Source: Kiritimatiellia bacterium
Lineage (GTDB): Bacteria; Verrucomicrobiota; Kiritimatiellia; RFP12; UBA1067
Length of the DNA stretch: 26,987 nucleotides
Reading direction: 5' to 3'
NCBI GenBank assembly: GCA_016296065.1
Contig: JAEDKA010000052.1
Span: 1-26,987 of the forward strand
Shown: piece by piece, positions 16,251 to 23,667 of the stretch
How positions within the stretch are numbered: the stretch's first letter is position 1
Layout of the letters: each line of letters starts with the position of its first letter
The notes under the pieces: generated by a model
Seen by the model: only the letters and a program-made list of their open reading frames with translations
Databases searched by the model: none
What the model was told of the DNA's origin: nothing
Made by a program: the position numbers and the translations under genes

Positions 16251-16306
16251 ATAGCAAAAAGCGACACACGCGCATAAACAGATGCATCACAAGGAGTTGA
16301 CGCAGC

Positions 16307-17323
16307 ATGACGCAGGAGCAGAAAGACATTCTTCTGAAGGCCGGGATCGGCGACGCGACGGATGTGAGCCGCTACGGCAGCGGACACATCAACGAGACGT
16401 ACAAGGTCGAGACCGCGTCGGGAACGCGCTACATACTGCAGCGTGTGAACACGTCGATATTCGACGAACGGCTCCTGAAGTCCAACGTGATGCGAGTGAC
16501 GGAGTTCCTGAAGTCGAAGGGCGTCAAGTCGCTGGAGGTCGTCGCATACGACAGCCCCTGGCGCGTTTACAAATTTCTCGAGGGCTACGAGTCGCATGAC
16601 GTCGTGGAGGAGCCGCATCAGGCCTACGACGTGGGGCGCGCCTTCGCGAAGTTCCAGAACGACCTCGCGGACATTCCGCCTCCGCGCCTCGACGACATCA
16701 TCCCGAAGTTCCACGACACGCCCGACCGCCTCAGGCAGCTCGACGAGGCGATTGCGCGCGACGTGAAGGGCAGGCTCGCCGGCGTCGGGCAGGAGCTTGC
16801 GTTCGTTGACACGTGGCGCGAGCGAGCCGGGAGGATCGTCGAACTGATGGCGAGCGGGGACATCCCGGAGCGCGTCACGCACAACGACACGAAGATCAAC
16901 AACGTGATGATCGACGCGCGCGGCGAGGCGGTGGTGATTGACCTCGACACGACGATGCCCGGGTCGGCGCTCTTCGACTTCGGCGACATGGTGCGCACCG
17001 CGACCGCGGCCGCGGCGGAAGACGAGCCCGATCTCTCGAAGGTGTTCTCGAAGCGCGAGTACTTCGAGGCGCTGGCGCGCGGATACCTCGAGGGCGCGGA
17101 GTTCCTCAACGCGGCAGAGCGCGAGAACCTCGTGTTCTCCGGAATGCTCGCGACGTTCGAGGTGGGTGTGCGCTTCCTCACCGACTACCTCGCGGGTGAT
17201 ACGTACTTCCACACCGCATACGCGGACCACAACCTCGTCCGCGCCCGCAACCAGTTCCAGATGGTGAAGTCGCTCGTGTCGCAGGAGTCCGACTACGAAG
17301 CCATCGTGAAGTCCTTCTTGTGA
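16307..17323 (+). CDS. nahK: NahK-like sugar 1-kinase (aminoglycoside phosphotransferase fold)
   Basis: 338 residues, close to N-acetylhexosamine 1-kinase in length. Motifs typical of the NahK branch of the APH superfamily are present: GSGHINETYKV (nucleotide loop), YILQRVN, the catalytic loop T191-H-N-D194-T-K-I-N-N199, and the metal-binding V-I-D212-L-D214-TTMPG followed by FDFGDMVR. NahK enzymes phosphorylate GlcNAc/GalNAc at C1 in lacto-N-biose and mucin-glycan salvage; substrate specificity here is inferred from motifs. AAGGAG lies 10 nt before the ATG. Cytosolic. The stop overlaps the upstream alternative start of the epimerase gene. The gene symbol is by similarity only. Confidence 0.78.
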   Translation: MTQEQKDILLKAGIGDATDVSRYGSGHINETYKVETASGTRYILQRVNTSIFDERLLKSNVMRVTEFLKSKGVKSLEVVAYDSPWRVYKFLEGYESHDVVEEPHQAYDVGRAFAKFQNDLADIPPPRLDDIIPKFHDTPDRLRQLDEAIARDVKGRLAGVGQELAFVDTWRERAGRIVELMASGDIPERVTHNDTKINNVMIDARGEAVVIDLDTTMPGSALFDFGDMVRTATAAAAEDEPDLSKVFSKREYFEALARGYLEGAEFLNAAERENLVFSGMLATFEVGVRFLTDYLAGDTYFHTAYADHNLVRARNQFQMVKSLVSQESDYEAIVKSFL

Positions 17324-17362
17324 ACCCTCCAACCTTCCAACCCTCCAACCTTCCAACCCTCC
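17323..17362 (+). repeat. 16-bp tandem repeat at the kinase/epimerase junction
   Basis: Two full copies (17323-17338, 17339-17354) and half a copy of AACCCTCCAACCTTCC. The tract is almost pure pyrimidine/A, contains no Shine-Dalgarno, and separates the kinase stop from the epimerase core. Since 16 is not a multiple of 3, each gain or loss would change the frame for any start codon upstream of it. Confidence 0.85.
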
Positions 17363-17364
17363 CC

Positions 17365-18024
17365 TTGAACTTTCAGATTCTTCCATCTCTTCTCGCGGCC
17401 GACCTTGGCCGCCTTGCCGACGAGCTGAAGCGCGCCGAGGCGTCCGGCGCTGACGCGATACACATCGACATAATGGATCCGCACTTCGTTCCGAACATGA
17501 GCTTCGGTCCGTCCATCGTTGACTTCTGCCGCAGGACTTGTCCAGGCTTCTACCGCCACGTGCATCTCATGTTGTCGCGTCCCGACCTCTATCTCGAGAA
17601 GTTCGTCGCGGCGGGGGCGCAGACGATACAGGTGCACATCGAGGCGGACTGCAATCTGCACGTCGAGCTCCGGCGCATCCGCGCGCTTGGCGCGAAGCCG
17701 GCGATCGTGCTGAACCCGGAGACGCCGGTCGAGAGACTTTTGCCGTATCTCGGCGAGGCCGAGGAGGTGCTGGTGATGACGGTGCATCCCGGCTACGGAG
17801 GGCAGAAGTTCATCGCCGAGTGCCTCCCGAAGATAACGTGGCTCAGGGAGCGCTGCCCAGGGCTCGACATCATGATCGACGGAGGAGGAAACGCGGAGAC
17901 GATTCCGCTCTGCGCCAAGGCCGGCGCGAACCAGTTCGTGGCGGGCTCGTACCTCTTCGGCCAGTCCGACATGCGCGCCGCGGTCGCAGACCTTCGCGCG
18001 AGTTTCCGGTGTTGCAAAGACTGA
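17365..18024 (+). CDS. rpe: Ribulose-phosphate 3-epimerase
   Basis: 219 residues from the TTG at 17365, which matches the family length and begins right before the first strand (NFQILPSLLAAD). A GTG at 17320 overlapping the kinase stop adds 15 residues encoded by the pyrimidine repeat; it cannot be excluded. Neither has a Shine-Dalgarno. The TIM-barrel active site is complete: H33-I-D35-I-M-D, H67 (HVHLM), M/VHPGYGGQKF and D172 (MIDGGGN), giving the metal ligands and the acid/base Asp pair. It interconverts ribulose-5-phosphate and xylulose-5-phosphate in the pentose phosphate pathway, where pentoses released by the nearby GH43 enzymes would enter. Probably co-transcribed with the kinase gene. 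Confidence 0.93.
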   Translation: MNFQILPSLLAADLGRLADELKRAEASGADAIHIDIMDPHFVPNMSFGPSIVDFCRRTCPGFYRHVHLMLSRPDLYLEKFVAAGAQTIQVHIEADCNLHVELRRIRALGAKPAIVLNPETPVERLLPYLGEAEEVLVMTVHPGYGGQKFIAECLPKITWLRERCPGLDIMIDGGGNAETIPLCAKAGANQFVAGSYLFGQSDMRAAVADLRASFRCCKD

Positions 18025-18040
18025 CCATAATTGGTATTAT
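18012..18040 (+). promoter_or_regulatory. Promoter with leaderless geometry (Gfo/Idh/MocA gene)
   Basis: TTGCAA (18012-18017), a 17-bp spacer and TATTAT (18035-18040), preceded by TGG. The ATG follows after 6 nt (AGCGGC). The -35 overlaps the last codons of the epimerase gene. Confidence 0.7.
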
Positions 18041-18046
18041 AGCGGC

Positions 18047-19447
18047 ATGAAGACTACGAGACGCCAGTTCCTCGCCTCCGCCGCGGCCTCCGCCGGCGCG
18101 TTCGGCTTTCCCGTGATCTTCTCCGGCTGCGCGGCCAAGTACCGCGCGAACGAGACCGTCCAGGTCGCAGCCATAGGCGCGGCGGGGCGCGCGGTCTCGA
18201 ACATCAACGGACTTGCCGCCGCGGGCGCGCGCATAGTCGCGCTGTGCGACGTGGACACGCGGCGCGTCGGACCGATGCTCGCGCGCTACAAGGACGCGCC
18301 GTTCTACCGCGACTGGCGCCGCATGCTCGACGCGCACGACCGCGAGGTTGACGCCGTCATGATCGGAGTGCCCGACCACTGGCACGCGCGCATGGCGATC
18401 GAGTGCCTCGACCGCGGCAAGCACGTGCAGTGCGAGAAGCCGCTGTGCCAGAGCTTCGACGAGATGGACGACATGCTCGCCGCCGTGCGCCGGCATCCGG
18501 GGCTCGTCAACCAGGCGATGAACCAGGGGCACGCCTACGACACGATAAGGGACTTCCGCGAGTGGATAGAGGCCGGGCTCATAGGCGAGGCCACGGAGGC
18601 GCACGTGTGGTGTCCGGCGGTCTACAGCTTCATGGACCGGCTCGACGAGCTGAAGAAGGAGACGAAGGTGCCCGACGAACTCGACTGGGAGCGCTGGCAG
18701 GGTCCGGTTCCGCACCGCGGATACAACCCGATGTTCCTCCCGGGCTCCTGGCGCTTCTGGACGCCGTACGGATGCAACACGCTCGGCGACTGGAGCTGCC
18801 ACCTCATGGACCCCGTTTTCTGGACGTTCGGCTTCGGCCTGCCGGAGACGGTGAAGGCGGAGGTCTCGGGCTCGTGGGATCCGTCCGTGCACGGGCTCAC
18901 GTTCCCGAAGGGCGTGAAGACGACGTTCACCTACAGGAAGAGCGACGGGCGTCCCTTCACCTTCGTGTGGTTCGACGGCATCGCCTGCAACGACGTGCCG
19001 ATTCCGGAGCAGTGGAGGGGCGAGCGCGAGATGTTCCCCGCGTTCAACTCCGAGAAGGTGCGCAGGACGCGCGACGGAATGGCGAACGGCGCGTTCGTGT
19101 ACGGCACGCGCGGAGTAGTGGAGTACGGACACCACGGCGCGAACTACCTGCGGCTCCTTCCGGACACGACGCTCGAGAAGATGCGTGCGGCCGGCGAATG
19201 CCCGGAGCGGAAGTACGCGCGCGTCCCGGGAGGGGATCCGTACGCCGAGTTCCTCTCCGCCGTGAAGGGCGGCCCGAAGGTTGGCAGCGACTTCGCCTAC
19301 GCCGGAGCGATGACGCAGTGCTCGCTGCTCGGCGTGGCCGCGCTGTTCGATCCGGGCAGGGAGCTCAGGTTCGACGCCGCGGCGAAGCGCTTCGAAAACT
19401 CCTCCGCCGCGAACGCACGCCTCGCCCAGCCGCGCGTCGAGGCGTGA
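18047..19447 (+). CDS. Tat-exported Gfo/Idh/MocA family oxidoreductase
   Basis: 466 residues. The N-terminus is a twin-arginine signal (TTRRQFLASAAASAGAFGF) ending in FSGC, a possible lipobox, so the protein is exported folded, with its cofactor. The Rossmann domain starts at VQVAAIGAAGRA (about residues 37-48). E130-K131-P132 is the Gfo/Idh/MocA signature after GVPDHWHARMAIECLDRGKHV. The C-terminal alpha/beta domain follows (WRFWTPYGCNTLGDWSCHLMD). Exported members of this family in PVC and Bacteroidetes bacteria act on sugars or glycosides with tightly bound NAD(H); GH109 enzymes belong here. The substrate is unknown. It has its own promoter 23 nt after the epimerase stop. Confidence 0.9.
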   Translation: MKTTRRQFLASAAASAGAFGFPVIFSGCAAKYRANETVQVAAIGAAGRAVSNINGLAAAGARIVALCDVDTRRVGPMLARYKDAPFYRDWRRMLDAHDREVDAVMIGVPDHWHARMAIECLDRGKHVQCEKPLCQSFDEMDDMLAAVRRHPGLVNQAMNQGHAYDTIRDFREWIEAGLIGEATEAHVWCPAVYSFMDRLDELKKETKVPDELDWERWQGPVPHRGYNPMFLPGSWRFWTPYGCNTLGDWSCHLMDPVFWTFGFGLPETVKAEVSGSWDPSVHGLTFPKGVKTTFTYRKSDGRPFTFVWFDGIACNDVPIPEQWRGEREMFPAFNSEKVRRTRDGMANGAFVYGTRGVVEYGHHGANYLRLLPDTTLEKMRAAGECPERKYARVPGGDPYAEFLSAVKGGPKVGSDFAYAGAMTQCSLLGVAALFDPGRELRFDAAAKRFENSSAANARLAQPRVEA

Positions 19448-19449
19448 TT

Positions 19450-19473
19450 CGGGGTGTTTCGCGAAGGTCTCCC
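19450..19473 (+). repeat. 24-bp direct repeat, copy 1
   Basis: CGGGGTGTTTCGCGAAGG plus TCTCCC, identical to 20114-20137. It starts right after the oxidoreductase stop codon. Confidence 0.85.
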
Positions 19474-19641
19474 AAACTGTCGGGTCTTGGCGTCGCGACG
19501 GCTTCCGCGCTTCCGACAATAAGCTTAGCTTGGCCGGCCATGCCTCTGCGTCTATCACTGGTTGCATACGATACGTCTCCTACGCCTGCGAGCCAAGACC
19601 ACTCCTCTTGTGAGACCTTCGCCTCCACACCCCTCCACTAT

Positions 19642-19731
19642 ATTCATGGCTTTGCTCACTTGTGAATCAGCCGTGAACGGCTACGCTTCGTTTGTTATGC
19701 GATTACGAGGCGAGCACTGACTGGGGGAAGC
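19642..19731 (+). repeat. 90-bp perfect direct repeat, copy 1
   Basis: Starts ATTCATGGCTTTGCTC and ends CTGGGGGAAGC, identical throughout to 20000-20089, 358 bp downstream. It includes a small palindrome AGCCGT-GA-ACGGCT. No transposase or terminal inverted repeats accompany it. Confidence 0.92.
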
Positions 19732-19784
19732 ATATCCCCCAAGGCCGAAGGCCGAAGTCGCCGTAGGCGAGCTCAATGCGGGGT

Positions 19785-19806
19785 GCGTCTCGCCGCTTAT
19801 GGCGCT
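19785..19806 (+). repeat. 22-bp direct repeat, copy 1
   Basis: Starts GCGTCTCGCCGC and ends TTATGGCGCT; identical to 20091-20112. It lies 54 bp after 90-bp copy 1 but only 2 bp after 90-bp copy 2, so about 50 bp has been gained or lost between the copies. Confidence 0.8.
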
Positions 19807-19830
19807 ACGCGCGCTCGGCGCGGTAGCGCC
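19801..19830 (+). other. GC-rich hairpin in the repeat region
   Basis: GGCGCTAC (19801-19808) pairs with GTAGCGCC (19823-19830), with a further inner GCGC pairing. There is no T-run after it. Confidence 0.55.
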
Positions 19831-19999
19831 CGAACCGTCAATTGGTGGCAGCCCGCCGACATGGCTCTGCGACCGTCAATTCTACACGCCGCTTGTCGCT
19901 TACGCTTACAAGTTCTCCGCTGTTTCTGAAATACGCCGCAGCCACGTCGGGCCACCAATCTCCTCTCGTGCGCTTCCCCGCCTCACGCGCTCCGCTTTA

Positions 20000-20089
20000 A
20001 TTCATGGCTTTGCTCACTTGTGAATCAGCCGTGAACGGCTACGCTTCGTTTGTTATGCGATTACGAGGCGAGCACTGACTGGGGGAAGC
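20000..20089 (+). repeat. 90-bp perfect direct repeat, copy 2
   Basis: Identical to 19642-19731. It is followed almost at once by the 22-bp and 24-bp repeats, so this end carries the most compact copy of the composite unit. Confidence 0.92.
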
Positions 20090-20090
20090 G

Positions 20091-20112
20091 GCGTCTCGCC
20101 GCTTATGGCGCT
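20091..20112 (+). repeat. 22-bp direct repeat, copy 2
   Basis: Identical to 19785-19806, joined nearly directly to the end of the 90-bp repeat. Confidence 0.8.
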
Positions 20113-20113
20113 G

Positions 20114-20137
20114 CGGGGTGTTTCGCGAAGGTCTCCC
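20114..20137 (+). repeat. 24-bp direct repeat, copy 2
   Basis: Identical to 19450-19473. The two copies bracket nearly the whole gene-free region. Confidence 0.85.
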
Positions 20138-20192
20138 GAACCGCAGGGGCTTGTCATCGTGGTGCCACCCAGAAAAATCGCAATTTACCCCA

Positions 20193-20222
20193 TTGACGAA
20201 GCGAACAGATGAAGCGTATAAT
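20193..20222 (+). promoter_or_regulatory. Sigma70 promoter overlapping the first annotated start of paralogue A
   Basis: TTGACG (20193-20198), an 18-bp spacer and TATAAT (20217-20222). Transcription would begin near 20229, downstream of the ATG at 20209. If the promoter is used, translation must begin later, most likely at the GTG at 20272. Confidence 0.6.
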
Positions 20223-21363
20223 ATGCGCCGTTTTACTTGATCAGGAAAATCATGAGGGGAGTTTCAATATAGTGCTAGGGTATTGTGCGTTTCAATATGG
20301 AATCTTGGCCATGCTCGCGGCGGGATGCGTCTTCGCCGACACCGCGAAGATTGAGGCGTTCGTTATAGACGAGACGACTGAGCGGCCTCTGGCGAACGTT
20401 GAGGTGACAGGCTGTTTTAGCATGAATTATGGCTGGCTGGCTGTCAAAGGGCGGTCTGGGCCTAATATATGCAAAGCAACAACGGATGCATCCGGACGCT
20501 GCAAGCTGTCAGGGAAGACGAATGTCGGCTCGGTCGGATGTTATGTTCACCAGGCTCCTTCTGGATACTACGCTCATTCAGGCGGCGGAGGCTACGATTT
20601 CAAGACCAAGAACATGCTTGGCATCTGGCAGCCGGATGACCTTGTCGTTACGGTGCGCCTCCAGCGAGTCGAGCATCCGATACCATTGTTCGTGAAACGA
20701 GTGGGTAAAATTCTGCCGGGCCTAGCGAAAGACATCTTTCCGGAGGGGAAGGATACGCTGAAGTTCGACATGATGAAGGGCGAGTATCTTCCGCCGGTCG
20801 GCAAGGGGGAGGTCGCTGACGTGGAGTTCCGGCGTCTGCCACGAGAAGAGCTTGGAGAGGGTGTCAATTTCGGTGGCGACAAGGGGCGCGCGTACCGAGA
20901 CTCAATGGAGGTCAGGTTCCTCGGTGAAGGCAACGGCCTTGTCGAGATGTCGTATCCTGCGACTGCGAGGCTCAAGATAAGGACGGCACCGGAGACAGGC
21001 TACAAGCAGGACTATCTGTGCTGGTCGGGCGTCAACAAGCAGCTTCGGCATGAGAAGAGCTTCAACGAAGACCGATGCTTCTGCTTTCGGATTAGGACTA
21101 GGAAGAATGAAAAAGGCGAAATAGTCGAGGCGTACTATGGCAAGATATATAGAGACATATCTTTCAGCGGCGAGTATCATGAAGGCAAGCCAATAGCGCC
21201 CGTCTCGGCCGTTAACTTCCTATACTATCTGAACCCGACGCCGCTTGACCGCAACCTTGAGTGGAACAATCAGAACCTGTGCAAAGAGCCAATCTATCCG
21301 CGTCCTGATTGTCGCAATCTCGAAATGGAGTACAAGTCGTTCAACAGGAACCTGAAGCCCTGA
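20209..21363 (+). CDS. Secreted protein with Ig-like N-domain (tandem family, paralogue A)
   Basis: 384 residues from the ATG at 20209. MKRIICAVLL matches the start of paralogue A' (MRRIITSVIL), but 23 codons are then inserted before ILAMLAAGCVFADTAK, which matches A' again. An alternative start is the GTG at 20272, which has GAGGGGAG 10 nt upstream and lies after the predicted transcription start. The mature N-part (AKIEAFVIDETTERPLANVEV ... TDASGRCKLSG, abridged) resembles a carboxypeptidase-regulatory/Cna-B-type Ig fold. The roughly 255 C-terminal residues, from GYDFKTKNMLG, are nearly identical to A' and I do not recognise them. The sequence before Cys in LAAGC is a weak lipobox. It is more AT-rich than the flanking blocks, suggesting different ancestry. 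Function unknown. Confidence 0.75.
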   Translation: MKRIICAVLLDQENHEGSFNIVLGYCAFQYGILAMLAAGCVFADTAKIEAFVIDETTERPLANVEVTGCFSMNYGWLAVKGRSGPNICKATTDASGRCKLSGKTNVGSVGCYVHQAPSGYYAHSGGGGYDFKTKNMLGIWQPDDLVVTVRLQRVEHPIPLFVKRVGKILPGLAKDIFPEGKDTLKFDMMKGEYLPPVGKGEVADVEFRRLPREELGEGVNFGGDKGRAYRDSMEVRFLGEGNGLVEMSYPATARLKIRTAPETGYKQDYLCWSGVNKQLRHEKSFNEDRCFCFRIRTRKNEKGEIVEAYYGKIYRDISFSGEYHEGKPIAPVSAVNFLYYLNPTPLDRNLEWNNQNLCKEPIYPRPDCRNLEMEYKSFNRNLKP

Positions 21364-21391
21364 CGGGCGGGTTGATGTGCGGTGATTTTGC

Positions 21392-21404
21392 GGGGACTGT
21401 CCCC
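21392..21404 (+). repeat. GGGGACTGTCCCC palindromic repeat after paralogue A
   Basis: A short inverted repeat in the 3' flank shared with pseudogene B' (GACGGGCG, TTGATGTGCGGTGATTTTGC or close variants, then the palindrome). Such GGGGAC(N)GTCCCC units are scattered between genes in PVC-type genomes. It may act as a weak transcription end. Confidence 0.6.
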
Positions 21405-21458
21405 GATAGATTTCGTTTACCCACTATATGACGAACTCGTAACGAAAGGAAGTGTAAA

Positions 21459-22469
21459 GTGAAAATCCTAGTTGCCCTTGTTTGTGTGTCTGGTCTGGCA
21501 CTGTGCTGCGCTGCTGAGGAGATGCCGGAGGAGATATTTCGCAAAGTGTCGAAAGACAAGACGCGATGGGTCGCGAACGCACGAGGCGCCAAGGCGACGG
21601 AGCGTTTTTGTGTTGTTGATGATCTGGGCGTTCCAGTTCCTGACGCCAGCGTCATGGGGGTGTGGGGAACGCCAAGTTCTAATGCGGCGACATTTGAAGG
21701 ATTGACAGATTCGAAAGGCGTGTTCACGGCAGATGGGGTGACAAGGGACATGGTGCGGTACATTGTGAAGAAAGATGGCTTCTACACTTCGGAAGGCGAG
21801 GTTCGCTACATTGACACATGGACGGTGCCGGCCGTGAAAGACGGAAGATGGCAGTCGAGCAACGCCACTAGGCGAATCGTCTTGAAACGCATGCGAAACA
21901 TAGGCAAGTTGGCCGTTCCAAACTGCAGAGGCACCATTGAGTTTGATGCTCCTGTTCAGGACGAATGGCTACCGTTTGACCTGGAAGTTTTCGACTGGAA
22001 TGCCCCATATGGCGCTGGTAAGTTTCCTGACGTGCTGCTGCGCTTCCACGGACGGAAGGCGGCGTGGAATGATTTCACATCTACAATGGAAGTTTGCTTC
22101 ACGAACAATCCGTATGCGGGCGTCTACGAACTGAAGAAGGATTTGTTTTCGTGCTTTAAGACAGTTTACAAGGCTGATTCCAACGCCGTTTACCGTAGCA
22201 GTCTCGACTACAAGTGTGCGCGAACTGCATCAGGACAGAAAACGGAGAGAATGCTCGACCGGAACTCTTATCTGGTGTTCCGAACGCGCACGAAGATCGA
22301 CGACAAGGGAAACTTGAAATCGGCTCACTATGGCGTTATACAGGGAGAGTGGGCATTCGATGGAAAATCCATGCGCTTCTCGGACGCTTGCTTTAATTCG
22401 CGCGAAAACGACGTTGATGTTGAAGATGGATTAATCTTGCGGAGGCAGCAAGATTATGAGACTTGGTGA
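21459..22469 (+). CDS. Secreted protein with Ig-like N-domain (tandem family, paralogue B)
   Basis: 336 residues from a GTG with GAAAGGAAG 6 nt upstream. Signal peptide MKILVALVCVSGLALCCAA, then EEMPEEIFRKVSKDKTRW, which is nearly identical to B'. Residues about 45-110 again look like a carboxypeptidase-regulatory Ig fold (FCVVDDLGVPVPDASV, TDSKGVF, VKKDGFYTSEG). The central part (WLPFDLEVFDW, MEVCFTNNPYAGVYE, RTRTKIDDKGNLKSAHYG) matches B'. The C-terminus jumps from VEDG to LRRQQDYE: compared with B' it lacks about 30 residues (the LDRNLEWNNQNL block) but keeps the RRQQ-YE ending, so an internal deletion is likely. Function unknown. Confidence 0.78.
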   Translation: MKILVALVCVSGLALCCAAEEMPEEIFRKVSKDKTRWVANARGAKATERFCVVDDLGVPVPDASVMGVWGTPSSNAATFEGLTDSKGVFTADGVTRDMVRYIVKKDGFYTSEGEVRYIDTWTVPAVKDGRWQSSNATRRIVLKRMRNIGKLAVPNCRGTIEFDAPVQDEWLPFDLEVFDWNAPYGAGKFPDVLLRFHGRKAAWNDFTSTMEVCFTNNPYAGVYELKKDLFSCFKTVYKADSNAVYRSSLDYKCARTASGQKTERMLDRNSYLVFRTRTKIDDKGNLKSAHYGVIQGEWAFDGKSMRFSDACFNSRENDVDVEDGLILRRQQDYETW

Positions 22470-22500
22470 AGGCCCAAAAGAGTTCAAGAGTAACGCTACT

Positions 22501-23639
22501 ATGCATTTCAGCAACGCCAATATGTCAGCCGTCCTGCAATGCCTGATTGCCATTCTAGTCCTAGCAGGCTTTGCCACGCGCTGCGGGGCCGAGGAGATGC
22601 CGGAGGAGGTATTTCGCAAAGTGTCAAAGACAAGACGCGATGGGTCGCGAACGCCAAAGGAGCAAAGGCCAAAGAGTGCTTTCTGGTGTTTGACGACGAA
22701 GGTGCCGTTGTTACGAATGCGACGGTACTGGGTGCGTTCGGGCGTTACAACGATGGCGAAAAGTGTTTCAGGGGGACTACGGATACAAATGGCTGCTATT
22801 CTATCGCTGGTGTGTCCCGTGACAGAATGTGGTATCGAATCTCGAAAGAAGGCTACTATTCTTCATCGGGGGTGAAGTCGTATATTGATACAGAAGAGGT
22901 CCCTGCCGTGAGGAATGGCTGCTGGCAACCGTATGGAGAGCGTCACTCTGTTGTCTTGAAGAAGATTAGAAACCCGACAGCGCTGATAAGATCTCCTGCG
23001 CAAAAGTATTTTTCATATCCTCCTTCAGGTAGCTGGGTGGGCTTTGACTTGGAAGTATTGGATTGGGTTAGTCCAATGGGAAAAGGAACTCATTCAGATG
23101 TTCTGATCCGTTTTACGGATGAAAAATCCTCGTCTGCCTTTGCAAGAACCATGGAAGTATCGTTTACCAACAACCTATATGCTGGGGCATATGAGATGAA
23201 ATGTGATTCACATTCGGAATTGAAGACCATCTACTCGGCAAGTCCGGATGAGAAGTACTTGGAATCATTCACGTACCGCTATAAGCGTGATTCAACGGGG
23301 TATCATGGAGAAGAGCTTGATGATGGAAAGTATCTTGTCGTCCGGACGAGGACGAAGATTGATGACAATGGAAACTTGTTGTCTGCCCATTACGGCATTA
23401 TCTTTGGGAATTGGCGGTTTGTTGAGAAAGGTGGCATGTTTGTCGAACGCTTAATATTCAATCCTCAACCGAATGACACTAATCTGGAAGACGCGGGGAC
23501 CTACTACCTCAACCCCTGCAATCTCGACCGCAACCTTGAATGGAACAACCAGAACCTGTGCGAGGACCCGCTCTACCCGCGTCCCGAAAAACGCCGCCAG
23601 CAGGAGTACGAGTCGTTCAACCGGAATCAGAAACCGTGA
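22501..23639 (+). pseudogene. Frameshifted secreted-protein gene (tandem family, paralogue B')
   Basis: Starts at ATG 22501 (or 22522) with signal peptide MSAVLQCLIAILVLAGFATR and GAEEMPEEVFRKVS. At 22625/22626 one base is missing relative to paralogue B: B has GTGTCGAAAGAC, this copy GTGTCAAAGAC. The reading frame then continues in the next frame as KDKTRWVANAKGAKAKE and stays open to the stop at 23639. Unshifted, the first frame would stop at 22875. Restored, it encodes about 379 residues: an Ig-like domain, the FDLEVLDW and RTRTKIDDNGNL blocks, and a complete C-terminus (LDRNLEWNNQNL, RRQQEYESFNRNQKP) close to the ends of A and A'. It could be a real pseudogene, a phase-variable site, or an assembly error. 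Confidence 0.8.
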
Positions 23640-23667
23640 CGGGCGAGCTGATGTGCGGTGATTTTGC

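Larger units (their letters stand above)
19448..20208. other. Gene-free region assembled from repeats
   Basis: About 760 bp with no credible gene. It holds a perfect 90-bp direct repeat (19642-19731 and 20000-20089), a 24-bp repeat at its two ends (19450-19473 and 20114-20137), a 22-bp repeat (19785-19806 and 20091-20112), a short AACCGTCAATT/GACCGTCAATT motif near 19832 and 19870, and a hairpin (19801-19830). Short open frames that end inside the 90-bp repeat are explained by it. Confidence 0.75.

Noticed and set aside
17870..19567. Open frame antisense to the oxidoreductase gene
   Set aside because: The + strand encodes a clear Tat-signal Gfo/Idh/MocA protein; the antisense translation has no motifs.
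19799..20023. 74-codon frame in the repeat region as a gene
   Set aside because: It ends within the 90-bp repeat, as does an unrelated frame at copy 1, so its end is a product of the repeat; no Shine-Dalgarno and no homology recognised.
19642..20089. 90-bp repeats as the ends of an insertion sequence
   Set aside because: They are direct, not inverted, and the 268 bp between them encodes no transposase.
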